DNA of 64,000 nt from Pseudomonadota bacterium (GTDB taxonomy: Bacteria; Pseudomonadota; Alphaproteobacteria; Dongiales; Dongiaceae): positions 1,116,001 through 1,180,000 of the forward strand of contig JACPDN010000006.1 of assembly GCA_016183985.1 (NCBI GenBank). The letters run 5' to 3'. The notes below the pieces were generated by a model, which saw nothing but the letters and a program-made list of their open reading frames with translations, was not told the origin of the DNA and searched no databases. Made by a program: the position numbers and the translations under genes. Shown one piece after another: positions 16,567 through 25,548 of the stretch (position 1 is the stretch's first letter; every line of letters starts with the position of its first letter).

Positions 16567-18806
16567 GATTTGACCTCGATCACGCAGCGCCGCGGCACGG
16601 TGGCGACGGGCAATTCGATGACGGTTTCACCTTTCACCTCGATGAGGTCAAGCGATTCATCGCCGAATCTTGCAGCGCGAACCTTGCCCGGCATGAAGAT
16701 GTGTCCACCGCTCGCGGGTGCGTCGAAGGCCACGCCGTCCGCCGCGATCTCGATCCGACGGAAACGGCCGACGATATCGGTCCCGAAAACAATGCGGTCA
16801 TTGACCGTCAGTGTCATGCGACCGCCCTTCGACACGATCAGCGCCTTGCCGCCGAAAGCATTCAGGGGACCGAGCTGCCAATCGCCCGGCTGGTTGGTAA
16901 GCTCCCAGCCGGCCCAAGGCGTCACATCGACGATCTCGTTAACGGCGAGCAGCGGTAGTAACAGGCCCCAGCCGTAGAACAGATCCGTGTCCGGTTGATC
17001 GTCGGCACCGCCCGTATCGGCGTTGAAGTTTTCCGGGCATTGGCGCTTCGCCCAGGCGGTGCCGAAGAGTGCGGTGCTGTCAGCCGCAAGATGGCTCGCC
17101 TCGCCATCGATCCCGGCGCGTTTCAGGCCCTGATAGGCGAGGTAATTGAGCGGTGGCCAGGCGCGGCCGCGCCAATAGACATTGTCATGATAGGCCGGGT
17201 CATCGCGCGTGATCGATGGCAAGCGCCATTTGCCGCCGAATTTCGTCGGGTCATTGAGAGCCGTGAGCAACCCCTGCTGCTGAGCCTTGTCGGCGGCATC
17301 CGCCAGCATCGGATAGAAGCTGGTGGGAGCGAGCGGCTTCACGAAGGCGCCGGACCAGCGGCGGTTCGCGAAGATCTTGCGGCCATCGTCCCAGAGGTCG
17401 TCGTGGATGCGTGTGCGCAAAGCCTTGGCGCGGTCGCGCAAACGCGCGGCGACGGCCGTCTCCCCGAGCTTGTCGGCAAAGAGCGCCAGAACCTCGGCGT
17501 CAACGACCAGCGCGGAATTTAGCGCTACATCCACGGCATCGAGACAGCCGGTCGCAGGATCAAACACCGTTTCATCGTGAAGCGGTGAGTTGTCCATGGT
17601 CGATTCGTTCTTGGCGCCGAGTTTCGTGCCCTTGTAGAGACCGCTCCCCACATTGGCCGAGGTGCCCCAGCCCATGAGGCCCTGAACAGGAGAGGATTTG
17701 GGCGCGCCGGAGCGGCGCTCGCACCACCAATCATGATTCTTCAGCAGGCGCCGAAAGCTCGGCTCGATCAAGCTGTCGTCGCCGGTATGCTGCCAGATCT
17801 TCCAGATGACGAAGGAGCAGACCGGCAATTGCGAGCGGTCGATCCAGGCGTCGTTGCCGGTGATGAGACAGGCGAGATTGCCTTCCGGCGTCTCGGTCGC
17901 CAGCACCGCCTTGACGCTTTCCTTCGCCATCTCGGCATTGAACAGCGCGGTGCCGAGGGCATGATAGCAGATATCGTCGAGCCACAGGCCGAAACCGCCG
18001 AATTTCTGTGCGACCCAGGCGCGGCTCAGCGACATGTAAGGCCAGTCGTTGATGAAATCGTGGACCGAGTTCCAGCCGACGATATCGCGGATGGCATCCA
18101 GGCTGCCGGCATCACGGCCGGATTGGCGCTGCGGCAGGAGATCGGCTGCGGGTGCTGCCAAGGTCGCCTTCGCCTGCGCCAACGCCTCGCCCACCGTGCC
18201 GCCGAGGCCGATGGCAAAGCGCATCGTCGGCGTCTCGTCGAAATTATAGCGCAGAGCCGGGACGCGGCCGCTGGTGCCGCGGGAGGCAAGATAGAAATAC
18301 CCCTTGATGCGATATTCTTCCGCGAGCTGCGCGCGGTCGGGATGGAAGGTCGCCATCAGCGGCTTCTCGTCACCGATGACGGCCACATGCGTGCCGTCGA
18401 TCGCGGTCGAGAGTACACCGCTCAGCTCGTCATATTGCCACTCGATGTCCGACCGGCCTTCCACTTCGAACACCGGCTGCACCCAGAAGCGTAAGCCCCA
18501 TTCGGCATTTTCCGTGTTGCGCCAGGAGCCGCGGAGGCCCAGCCCTGCCGGCCGGTCCCATTGCCAGCCGAAAGCGGTGCCGCAATGCTTGGCGTCGAAC
18601 GTCACCTGCTTGGCGCCCACATCGCGCGGGCCATAGGTGATGCCGCCTTCATTGGCCGGAAAATCGGTGAAGCTGTTCTTGGCGCCGGAATAGGCGCAGA
18701 TCGTCACGGTCAGCCCCAACGGCAGATGCATCATCTGCGCCGGGTATTCGGCGCGCCAGGTATTCCAATGCCGGTCCTTGGCCAGACCGGGGTAACGCGA
18801 ACTCAT
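16563..18806 (-). CDS. GH63/GH37-clan (alpha/alpha)6-barrel glycoside hydrolase
   Basis: About 747 aa. An N-terminal beta domain is followed by an (alpha/alpha)6 barrel with motifs of the trehalase/mannosylglycerate-hydrolase clan: WNSVHDFINDWPYMSLSRAW, the acidic NESTMDNSPLHDETVF region, YFYLASR, and YWRGRAWPPLNYLAYQGL. It probably hydrolyses a small alpha-glucoside or -mannoside. No signal peptide is seen, so it should act on an imported sugar in the cytoplasm. Two in-frame ATGs are close; the second (18806) has GGAG at the right distance and overlaps the upstream stop (ATGA). It sits between a hydrolase and a ribokinase in an ABC importer operon. The exact family number is from motifs only. 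Confidence 0.82.
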   Translation of the reverse strand: MSSRYPGLAKDRHWNTWRAEYPAQMMHLPLGLTVTICAYSGAKNSFTDFPANEGGITYGPRDVGAKQVTFDAKHCGTAFGWQWDRPAGLGLRGSWRNTENAEWGLRFWVQPVFEVEGRSDIEWQYDELSGVLSTAIDGTHVAVIGDEKPLMATFHPDRAQLAEEYRIKGYFYLASRGTSGRVPALRYNFDETPTMRFAIGLGGTVGEALAQAKATLAAPAADLLPQRQSGRDAGSLDAIRDIVGWNSVHDFINDWPYMSLSRAWVAQKFGGFGLWLDDICYHALGTALFNAEMAKESVKAVLATETPEGNLACLITGNDAWIDRSQLPVCSFVIWKIWQHTGDDSLIEPSFRRLLKNHDWWCERRSGAPKSSPVQGLMGWGTSANVGSGLYKGTKLGAKNESTMDNSPLHDETVFDPATGCLDAVDVALNSALVVDAEVLALFADKLGETAVAARLRDRAKALRTRIHDDLWDDGRKIFANRRWSGAFVKPLAPTSFYPMLADAADKAQQQGLLTALNDPTKFGGKWRLPSITRDDPAYHDNVYWRGRAWPPLNYLAYQGLKRAGIDGEASHLAADSTALFGTAWAKRQCPENFNADTGGADDQPDTDLFYGWGLLLPLLAVNEIVDVTPWAGWELTNQPGDWQLGPLNAFGGKALIVSKGGRMTLTVNDRIVFGTDIVGRFRRIEIAADGVAFDAPASGGHIFMPGKVRAARFGDESLDLIEVKGETVIELPVATVPRRCVIEVKS

Positions 18807-19390
18807 GACCATTGCTCCAGAATTTCATCGACCGTGGCGCAGAAGACTTGGGATTTGAGGCGCCGCGGAATGACGTCGAGAATCTGGCGGTGACCGTCAG
18901 GATCGCTGCTGGTCAGTGCATCGGTCGGCAAGACGACGAAGTAGCCGCGATCCACCGCCTCCATGAGCGTCCCCAATACGCAGACATCGGTTTCGACACC
19001 CGAAAGGATGAGCGTATCCGCCTGGCGTCGCTTCAATTCTGCGACGAGAAGCGGACTGTGGAAGGAGGAATAGGTCGGTTTGTCAAAAACGGCTTTCGGG
19101 TCGGCGAGCGGCAACAGATCGGCGAGGATATCCATCTGCGCGCCGGCCGAGAGGGTGGCCCCCGGCCACATGCGGTAAAGTGCGGCCCAGGATCCTTCCG
19201 CCTCCTCCGCCGAATGCGCGGAGATGAAGCGGGTCCACAGCGTGTTCTTCGGCTTGGCCTTCGCCAGCCGCGAGATCGCCGGGACGATGTCATAGATGCC
19301 GGCAAAGCCCCATTGCGGATTCGTTGCAAAGACTTCTTGCATGTCGACAACGATATGTTGGCTGCACGTGCTAAGGGGAAGCTTAGTCAC
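18803..19390 (-). CDS. isochorismatase-family cysteine hydrolase
   Basis: A 195-aa protein with the catalytic triad of the family: Asp in IVVDMQEVF, Lys in FDKPTYSSF and Cys in LSGVETDVCVLGT, next to the usual cis-peptide. The family includes nicotinamidase, ureidoacrylate, N-carbamoylsarcosine and oxamate amidohydrolases; nothing here picks one. Start choice: GTG at 19390, overlapping the stop of the ATPase gene as GTGA; an upstream ATG would run deep into that gene. Translational coupling to an ABC importer suggests that it processes the imported molecule. Confidence 0.87.
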   Translation of the reverse strand: MTKLPLSTCSQHIVVDMQEVFATNPQWGFAGIYDIVPAISRLAKAKPKNTLWTRFISAHSAEEAEGSWAALYRMWPGATLSAGAQMDILADLLPLADPKAVFDKPTYSSFHSPLLVAELKRRQADTLILSGVETDVCVLGTLMEAVDRGYFVVLPTDALTSSDPDGHRQILDVIPRRLKSQVFCATVDEILEQWS

Positions 19391-20457
19391 GGCTGCACCA
19401 CCACATTGTCGGCCGTTTCCCACTCCAGGGTGACAGCACTCTGCTCCACCAATGGAGCGCGGTTCTTATTCTGCTCAAATACAACGAATAGCCGGTCGCC
19501 GACACTCACCCGGTAGGTCAGGCTTGAGCCGGAGAAGATCGCCGCCTGCACGCGCCCGATGACGCGGTTGAGGCGTGGCGCCTGGCTACCGCCGGGTTCG
19601 ATGCTGATCTTTTCAGGGCGTAGAGCCACCAGAACATTGGCACCGTTGGCGATACCCTGATGGGTGACGACGATCTCGCTGCCATCCGGTATCGCAACGC
19701 GCGCTTCATGACCGAGGACGCCGACCACTTTTCCTTCGAGGAAATTGGCCTCGCCGAGGAAGCCGGCGGCAAAACGATTGACCGGCCATTGATAGACCGT
19801 GCGCGGGGCACCCGCCTGCACCACCTGCCCCTTGTTGAAGATGGCGACGCGGTCGGAGAGCGTCAGCGCCTCCTCCTGATCGTGGGTCACGAAGATGGTG
19901 GTGATGCCGATCTGGCGCTGGATGCGGCGCAACTCCACCTGCATTTCCTGCCGCAGATGCTTGTCGAGCGCCGAGAGCGGTTCATCGAGCAGCAGCACCT
20001 TTGGCCGCGTCACCAACGCGCGCGCGAGGGCCACGCGCTGCTGCTGCCCGCCGGAAAGCTGCTTGGGCCGGCGCGCCTCAAGACCGGTGAGGCGCACGAG
20101 ATCCAGGCTCTCGCCGACGCGCTCCCGGATCTCCGACGCCGGCACGTTGCGCACGTCGAGCCCAAAGGCGACGTTCTCTGCGACGCTCATATGCGGGAAC
20201 AGCGCATAGTTCTGGAACACCATGCCGATATTGCGCTGGTGCACCGGAATGCGGGAAATATCGGTGCCGTCTATGCGAATCTCGCCGGCATCGAGTTCGA
20301 TGAAGCCCGCGATGGAGCGCAGCAAGGTGGTCTTACCGGAACCCGACGGCCCCAGCAGACCAAAGAATTCGCCATCGGCAAAGGTCAGGTCGACACCATC
20401 CAAGGCAGCGATGCTACCATAGCGTTTGACGGCGCCCTTGACGGCAACTTCACTCAT
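19387..20457 (-). CDS. spermidine/putrescine-type ABC importer ATP-binding protein
   Basis: A 356-aa PotA-like ATPase: Walker A GPSGSGKTT, Q-loop MVFQNYALFPHM, signature LSGGQQQR, Walker B VLLLDEPLSALD, H-loop FVTHDQEEALT. A C-terminal TOBE domain (~280-356) is present. The ATG at 20457 lies within the last codons of the upstream permease gene (ATGAGTGA), typical tight coupling. Class: polyamine/opine/thiamine importer ATPases; the true substrate of this operon is not known. Confidence 0.93.
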   Translation of the reverse strand: MSEVAVKGAVKRYGSIAALDGVDLTFADGEFFGLLGPSGSGKTTLLRSIAGFIELDAGEIRIDGTDISRIPVHQRNIGMVFQNYALFPHMSVAENVAFGLDVRNVPASEIRERVGESLDLVRLTGLEARRPKQLSGGQQQRVALARALVTRPKVLLLDEPLSALDKHLRQEMQVELRRIQRQIGITTIFVTHDQEEALTLSDRVAIFNKGQVVQAGAPRTVYQWPVNRFAAGFLGEANFLEGKVVGVLGHEARVAIPDGSEIVVTHQGIANGANVLVALRPEKISIEPGGSQAPRLNRVIGRVQAAIFSGSSLTYRVSVGDRLFVVFEQNKNRAPLVEQSAVTLEWETADNVVVQP

Positions 20458-21265
20458 TTCCGGATCTTTCCCCACCAAAGCGATAGAACCTGGCCACGAT
20501 CAGCATCAACCCCATCGAGACCGCGATGATGATGGTCGAGATGGCGTTGATCTCCGGCGTGAAACCCTTGCGGATCGAGGTATAGATCTCGACCGGCAGG
20601 GTGGTGACGCCCGGCGGGGCCAGGAAATAAGAGATGACGAACTGGTCGAACGAGACGGCAAAAGCAAAGAGCGCTGCCGCCACCACGCCCGGCGCCAGGA
20701 TCGGCACCGAGACGCGTCGGAAGACCTGCCAGGGTGTGGCCCCCAGCGTCGCCGCCGCCTCTTCCAGCACCTTCGGATAATCGTTGAGCCGGGCGCCTAC
20801 GACGAAGATGACATAGGGCAGTGACAGCGCCACATGGCCGAGCAGTATGGCGTGCAGGCCGCGCGCCATACCGGGCACCCCCATGGCCCTGGCTGTCCAG
20901 AAAAAGAACACCAGCATCGCCGTGCCGATGACCAGCCAAGGAATGGCGATCGGCGGAAAGAGCAGAGCCTGCAGCAAGGTCTTGCCGCGGAAGGCGTAGC
21001 GGCCGAATGCCACCGCCGCCATGGTGCCGAACGAGGTCGCGATCACTGTGTTGGCCAAGGCGATCAGCAGGCTGTTGAGGCCCGCCTTGAGCAGCTTGTC
21101 GTTCTCGGCCAGGGCACGGAACCAGACCAGGTCGAATTCGAAGGGCAAGGCATAGAGCGGTGATTTGTTGAAGGCGAAGAGCGCCATCACCAGGATCGGC
21201 AGATAGAGAAAGACCAGCACCAGGACCAGATAGAAGCGGATGCCGCCGTCGAGAAGTCGCTTCAT
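20450..21265 (-). CDS. ABC importer permease, PotC-like
   Basis: A 271-aa permease with about six transmembrane segments and the cytoplasmic EAA loop EEAAATLGATPWQVFRRVSVP, which docks on the ATPase. It starts at the ATG at 21265, overlapping the stop of the first permease gene (ATGA). The frame is open further upstream, but that part is antisense to nothing and lies within the neighbouring gene. It pairs with the PotB-like permease as the heterodimeric channel. Confidence 0.92.
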   Translation of the reverse strand: MKRLLDGGIRFYLVLVLVFLYLPILVMALFAFNKSPLYALPFEFDLVWFRALAENDKLLKAGLNSLLIALANTVIATSFGTMAAVAFGRYAFRGKTLLQALLFPPIAIPWLVIGTAMLVFFFWTARAMGVPGMARGLHAILLGHVALSLPYVIFVVGARLNDYPKVLEEAAATLGATPWQVFRRVSVPILAPGVVAAALFAFAVSFDQFVISYFLAPPGVTTLPVEIYTSIRKGFTPEINAISTIIIAVSMGLMLIVARFYRFGGERSGNE

Positions 21266-22125
21266 GCCTCGCCTCCCTGCTTGCGAAGGAAGGGATAGAG
21301 GATGCCGAAGATGATGAGCACGATGGCGAGCAGAATGAAAGATAGGGCCGAGCCCAGCGGCCAATTGGCCGTCACGGTGAATTGTTCCTCGATATTCATG
21401 CCAAGCGTCGCCCCCTTGGTGCCGCCCAGAATGCGCGGCTCCATGAACGACCCGATCACCGGCACGAAAATGAGCGCCGCACCCGAAATGATGCCGGGCA
21501 AGCTCAACGGCAGAACAACACGGCGGAAGGTCGTGAACGCCGTAGCGCCCAGGGACCGCCCCGCTTCCATCAGGCTGTCATCGATCGCCTGCAAGGCGAT
21601 GTAGCAGGTGAGGATCATATAGGGCAGGTAGGAATGCGTGAGGCCGATGATGACGGCCGGATAGCTGTAGAGCAGGTCGATGCTCGGCGCCCCCGGGAAC
21701 ATCGCCTGCACGCTCATATCGACGATGCCGTTCGAGCGCAGCACCATGGTCCAGGAGAAGATGCGCACCAAGGCATTCGACCAGAAGGGCAGCACGATGA
21801 GGAGAAAGATCGCCTCGCGCCAACGTCCCTTGATGCGTTTGGCCAGCGCATAAGCCGCTGGATAGCCGATCAGCAGGCAGAAGAACGTGACCCAGAAGCC
21901 GAGCTGGATCGACCACAGGGTCAACGGCCAATAGAAGCCCTTGCTGAAATAGGCGCCGTAATTGTCGAGCGTGAAACTGGCCGGCTTTGGAACGAGCGGT
22001 GATTTATCGAGGAAGCTCAAGGCCAGCATGGCGAGAAGCGGCAGGAAGATTGTGCAGGCGAGCCACAGATAGGCCGGCCCGGTGAGGGTCAAAATGGCCC
22101 AGCGTGTGCGCGTCGTCGGTGTCAT
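21262..22125 (-). CDS. ABC importer permease, PotB-like
   Basis: A 287-aa integral membrane protein with six predicted helices, a first one at ~12-37 (LTGPAYLWLACTIFLPLLAMLALSFL), and the EAA motif DSLMEAGRSLGATAFTTFRRVVLPLS. It belongs to the spermidine/putrescine permease family. It begins 76 bases after the binding-protein gene, from which it is separated by a stable hairpin, and overlaps the second permease by ATGA. Confidence 0.93.
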   Translation of the reverse strand: MTPTTRTRWAILTLTGPAYLWLACTIFLPLLAMLALSFLDKSPLVPKPASFTLDNYGAYFSKGFYWPLTLWSIQLGFWVTFFCLLIGYPAAYALAKRIKGRWREAIFLLIVLPFWSNALVRIFSWTMVLRSNGIVDMSVQAMFPGAPSIDLLYSYPAVIIGLTHSYLPYMILTCYIALQAIDDSLMEAGRSLGATAFTTFRRVVLPLSLPGIISGAALIFVPVIGSFMEPRILGGTKGATLGMNIEEQFTVTANWPLGSALSFILLAIVLIIFGILYPFLRKQGGEA

Positions 22126-22145
22126 ACCACTCCCCTTGAACGAGA

Positions 22146-22180
22146 GACGCCGCCCAACCTTTCACGGTTGGGGCGGCGTC
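22146..22180 (-). other. intercistronic hairpin between binding protein and permease genes
   Basis: GACGCCGCCCAACC and GGTTGGGGCGGCGTC flank a six-base loop, giving a ~14-bp stem with a single bulged G. There is no T-run behind it in the transcription direction. Such stems after a periplasmic-binding-protein gene usually protect the upstream mRNA and partly reduce downstream expression, giving more binding protein than permease. Confidence 0.75.
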
Positions 22181-22201
22181 CTGACGTTCACCCCAAATTC
22201 G

Positions 22202-23317
22202 TTATTTCGCGAACTCGGTCTTCACTTCGGTCCAGAGATCCGAATAGGCCTGACGCTCCTCATCGGTGAGCGGCGCCATGAATTGCAGCCGCTTGATGGC
22301 CGCCTGGTCCGAATAGAGGGTCTTGTCGTCGCCTTCCGGCATCGCCGCCATCGCCGCATTGTTGGCCGAGGCCGGCGCGCCGATCTTGGTGGCCCATTCG
22401 ACGTAGAAGGTGGGGTCGATCATGAAGTCGATGAACTTATGGGCGCCCTCGGCATTAGGGGCATCCTTGCCGATGGCAAGGCCGTCGAACCAGCCGACCG
22501 CACCTTCTTCCGGCACGACGAAACCAACTGGCAGCTTGAAGTTGTTCTTCGAGCGCAGGGCCGAGCCCGACCAATAGACCGAGATGTCGAAGGTCTTGGC
22601 CTGGAACGACTTGTTCCATTCGTCTTCCGAGGACCACAGCATGGCGATATTGGGCTTCAGGGCGAGGAGCTTTTCCTTCACCTTGGCAAGATCCTTCGGG
22701 TGGTTCATGTCCTGGCCCGTGGCGATGGCACCGAAGCTCACCGCCTCGATCGCGTCATCGCGCAGCGAAACGCGCTTGGCGAGCTTGGCATCCCACAGGG
22801 TTTCGAGCGATTTCGGCGCTTCCTTGAAGACCTCGGTCGAATAGCCGATCGCGGTGATGCCCCAGACCCATGACACGCCATAGACCTTGCCGTCGGCTTC
22901 GAGCAGCGGCGAGTCACGGAAGGCAGGGTTGAGATCGCCGTAATGGCTGATCTGCGCGGTATCGATCGGCTGGATGACGCCCAGATCCGAGGCGCGATCG
23001 TTCCAGGCGGAATTGGTGACGATGACGTCATAGGTGCCCGGATTGGTCTGCAGCTTGGTGATCATCTCCGATTCGGAGTTGTAATAATCGTGCACGACAT
23101 CGAGGCCGGTCGCCTTCTTGAAGATCTCAAGCGCCCATTTCTCGTCCGTGCCGTAGCCCTGCCAGTTCAGAACCTTCACTTCGCCGGCCGCCATCGCCCG
23201 ACGGCTGATGAATGGCGCCACACCCGCGCCGAGGGCCAGAGCTGAGGCCCCCGCCACGAATTTGCGCCGCGACACAATGCCGAGGCCGCCATTAAGCCCA
23301 CGCGTCTTCCCAGTCAT
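22202..23317 (-). CDS. Tat-exported extracellular solute-binding protein, PotD/PotF-like
   Basis: A 371-aa periplasmic binding protein. The signal is of twin-arginine type: SRRKFVAGASALALGAGVAPF with cleavage probably near AMAAG. The mature protein opens with VKVLNWQGYGTDEKWALEIFKKATG, the polyamine-binding family pattern, and has DVIVTNSAW and VSWVWGITAIGYSTEVF. It is the first gene of the ABC importer operon, with a long palindrome ~80-100 bases upstream. The family also binds non-polyamine ligands, so the substrate is left open. Confidence 0.92.
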   Translation of the reverse strand: MTGKTRGLNGGLGIVSRRKFVAGASALALGAGVAPFISRRAMAAGEVKVLNWQGYGTDEKWALEIFKKATGLDVVHDYYNSESEMITKLQTNPGTYDVIVTNSAWNDRASDLGVIQPIDTAQISHYGDLNPAFRDSPLLEADGKVYGVSWVWGITAIGYSTEVFKEAPKSLETLWDAKLAKRVSLRDDAIEAVSFGAIATGQDMNHPKDLAKVKEKLLALKPNIAMLWSSEDEWNKSFQAKTFDISVYWSGSALRSKNNFKLPVGFVVPEEGAVGWFDGLAIGKDAPNAEGAHKFIDFMIDPTFYVEWATKIGAPASANNAAMAAMPEGDDKTLYSDQAAIKRLQFMAPLTDEERQAYSDLWTEVKTEFAK

Positions 23318-23395
23318 CTTTCGTCCTCCTCACGGGCACACGAAGCGGTGCCTTCGGAATCGAGCAAAACATGGTTTATGCTGACATTCAAGGGA

Positions 23396-23419
23396 AGATC
23401 GTTTGCATGCAAACAATCT
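23396..23419. promoter_or_regulatory. near-perfect 24-bp palindrome, candidate operator of the ABC importer operon
   Basis: The core GTTTGCATGCAAAC (23401-23414) is a perfect 14-bp palindrome. It is flanked by AGAT on the left and ATCT on the right, one mismatched pair away, so 22 of 24 positions are symmetric. It lies 79 bases upstream of the binding-protein start and ~170 bases upstream of the divergent cysteine desulfurase gene. It looks like a site for a homodimeric repressor (LacI- or GntR-like), but no regulator gene is adjacent. Confidence 0.6.
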
Positions 23420-23586
23420 TCCAGTCGCCTCTGCTTGAGGTAGGCCGGTCCGCCGGATGGCTTGACCGATCGAAAAGATTTTTGCATTGCAGCGTAGATG
23501 ACGTTCGCCCCCTTGACTAATACCGGGGTCACCCGCGTGATGGTTGCGGTCGATTTCGCGCCAGTTCAGGAGTTCCGGCAACACCC

Positions 23587-24840
23587 ATGTCGTACCCGCA
23601 GCATCTTACGGCCGGTACCAATGCGCCCCGCTCAAGTGGCCAGCCGCTGGTGGCGCGGGCGCGCTTTCCGCTGCTCCACAATCAGCCGGACCTCGTCTAT
23701 CTCGACAGCGCCGCCAGCGCCCAGAAGCCGGATGTCGTCATCGATCGCTTGATGCGCTTCTACAGCGGTGAATACGCGAACATCCATCGCGGCCTCTATC
23801 CTTTGAGCGAGACGGCGACCGAGGCCTATGACGCAGCGCGTGGACGCATCGCCCGCTTCCTCGGCGCCGACAAGGACGAGATCATCTTCACCCATAACGC
23901 GACCGAGGGCGTAAATCTGGTGGCTCATGCCTTCGGTGACGCCAATCTGCGGCCCGGCGATCTCATCCTCACCACGCTGCTGGAGCATCACGCCAATATC
24001 GTGCCCTGGCAGCTCCTTAAGGAGCGCCGCCGGCTGCGCCTTGCCGCGGTGCCGGTCGACGCCAATGGCGATCTGGATCTCGCCCGCTACGAAATGCTGC
24101 TTTCACGCGAGCCGAAGCTGGTCTGCGTCACCGCCGCCGCCAATACCATCGGCACGGTGACGCCGCTCAAGAAGATTATCGAGCTGGCGCATCGGTTCGG
24201 TGCCCTGGTGATGGTGGACGCCGCCCAGGCGACACCGCACTTTCGCCTCGACGTCAAGGATCTCGATTGCGATTTCCTGACCATCACGGGCCATAAGCTT
24301 TACGGCCCCGACGGAATTGGCGCGCTTTACGTGAAAGAGTCTCTGCTGGCCGATCTGCCACCCTTCATGGGTGGCGGCGGCATCATCCGCTCGGTCACCA
24401 TCGACCACACCGATTTCGCCGACGGGCCCCGCCGCTTTGAAGCCGGCACGCCGGCGATCGGCGCTGCTATCGCCTTCGGCACGGCGCTCGATTTCATCGA
24501 CGAGATCGGCTTCGACGCGATCGCCGCCCATGATGCGTGCCTCACCGATTATGCTGCCGGCCGCCTTGCCGAGATCGGCGGCCTCAAGATCCTTGGACAT
24601 CCAAGGCAGCGGATCGGTATCTTGTCTTTCGTCATGGATGGGCTGCATCCCCATGATATCGGTACATTGCTGGGGGAAAGCGGCGTCTGCATTCGCGCCG
24701 GGCATCATTGCGCACAGCCGTTGATGGAGCATTTCGGCGTTACCGGCACAGCCCGCCTCTCCTTCGGCGTTCACAACACGACCCATGATGTCGACCGCCT
24801 GGTTGACAGCCTCGCCCGGGTGCGGCAGATGCTGCGCTGA
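23587..24840 (+). CDS. sufS: SufS-type cysteine desulfurase
   Basis: A 417-aa class-V, PLP-dependent enzyme. It has the group-II (SufS/CsdA) features: YLDSAASAQKP, NIHRGLYPLS, LLEHHANIVPWQ, PLP lysine in TITGHKLYGPDGIG and the active cysteine in RAGHHCAQP on a short loop. It takes sulphur from cysteine to alanine and a persulphide for Fe-S assembly. It is not next to sufBCD, so it may be a second desulfurase; the symbol is by type, not by context. Followed after 29 bases by a PKHD hydroxylase gene. Confidence 0.9.
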   Translation: MSYPQHLTAGTNAPRSSGQPLVARARFPLLHNQPDLVYLDSAASAQKPDVVIDRLMRFYSGEYANIHRGLYPLSETATEAYDAARGRIARFLGADKDEIIFTHNATEGVNLVAHAFGDANLRPGDLILTTLLEHHANIVPWQLLKERRRLRLAAVPVDANGDLDLARYEMLLSREPKLVCVTAAANTIGTVTPLKKIIELAHRFGALVMVDAAQATPHFRLDVKDLDCDFLTITGHKLYGPDGIGALYVKESLLADLPPFMGGGGIIRSVTIDHTDFADGPRRFEAGTPAIGAAIAFGTALDFIDEIGFDAIAAHDACLTDYAAGRLAEIGGLKILGHPRQRIGILSFVMDGLHPHDIGTLLGESGVCIRAGHHCAQPLMEHFGVTGTARLSFGVHNTTHDVDRLVDSLARVRQMLR

Positions 24841-24869
24841 TCCCTTTTCCATCGCTTGAGTGAGCTTCC

Positions 24870-25544
24870 ATGATCGTCATCATTCCCGACGTCCTGACTG
24901 TGGACGAGCAGTCGCAGCTCCGCCTGCTTGCCTCGCAATCGAACTTTGTCGACGGCAAGGAGACCGCCGGTTTCCGCGCCAAGCTGGTCAAGAACAACGA
25001 ACAGGTTGCCAAGGATGCCGCCTCCAAGCGGCAGTTGCAGGAAATCGTGGTGACCGCGCTCAACCGGTCGAAGGATTTCCGTCGTGGCGCCATCCCGTTC
25101 CGCATCCGGCCGCCGCTGATTAGTCGCTATCGGCCGGGCATGACTTACGGACCGCATATCGACGATGCCTTGATGGGATCGACGACCAGCCGTGACCGGA
25201 CTGACGTCTCCTGCACCGTCTTCATCAATGATGCCAACGAATATGAAGGCGGCGAATTGGTTATCCACTCGCCTTTCGGCGTCCAGGAAGTAAAGCTGCC
25301 GGCCCGTTATGCCGTGATTTATCCTTCTGGCACGCTGCATGAGGTCGCCGAGGTGACGAAAGGCGAGCGCCTGGTCGCAGTGACCTGGATCCAGTCCTAC
25401 ATACGCGACGAGCGGCACCGGCAATTCCTGTCGGACGCATTGGAAGTGCGCGACAAGCTGCACACCATTGATCCTAAAATGCCTGAAGCGGATACCGCTT
25501 CGCGCCTCTATACCAATCTCTTGCGCATGTGGGCAGAAAACTGA
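24870..25544 (+). CDS. Fe(II)/2-oxoglutarate-dependent PKHD-type hydroxylase (PiuC/YbiX-like)
   Basis: A 224-aa 2-oxoglutarate/Fe(II) oxygenase of the PiuC group. The iron ligands are in YGPHIDDAL (His-X-Asp) and in YPSGTLHEVAEV (distal His); an Arg in KGERLVAVTW is the likely 2-oxoglutarate binder. PiuC genes are often iron-regulated and sit beside TonB siderophore receptors; none is present here. It probably shares a transcript with the desulfurase gene upstream. Confidence 0.92.
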   Translation: MIVIIPDVLTVDEQSQLRLLASQSNFVDGKETAGFRAKLVKNNEQVAKDAASKRQLQEIVVTALNRSKDFRRGAIPFRIRPPLISRYRPGMTYGPHIDDALMGSTTSRDRTDVSCTVFINDANEYEGGELVIHSPFGVQEVKLPARYAVIYPSGTLHEVAEVTKGERLVAVTWIQSYIRDERHRQFLSDALEVRDKLHTIDPKMPEADTASRLYTNLLRMWAEN

Positions 25545-25548
25545 GGCG

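Noticed and set aside
23314-23584. Two small open frames on the minus strand before the binding-protein gene
   Set aside because: They lack ribosome-binding sites and resemblance to any protein, and cover the operator palindrome.
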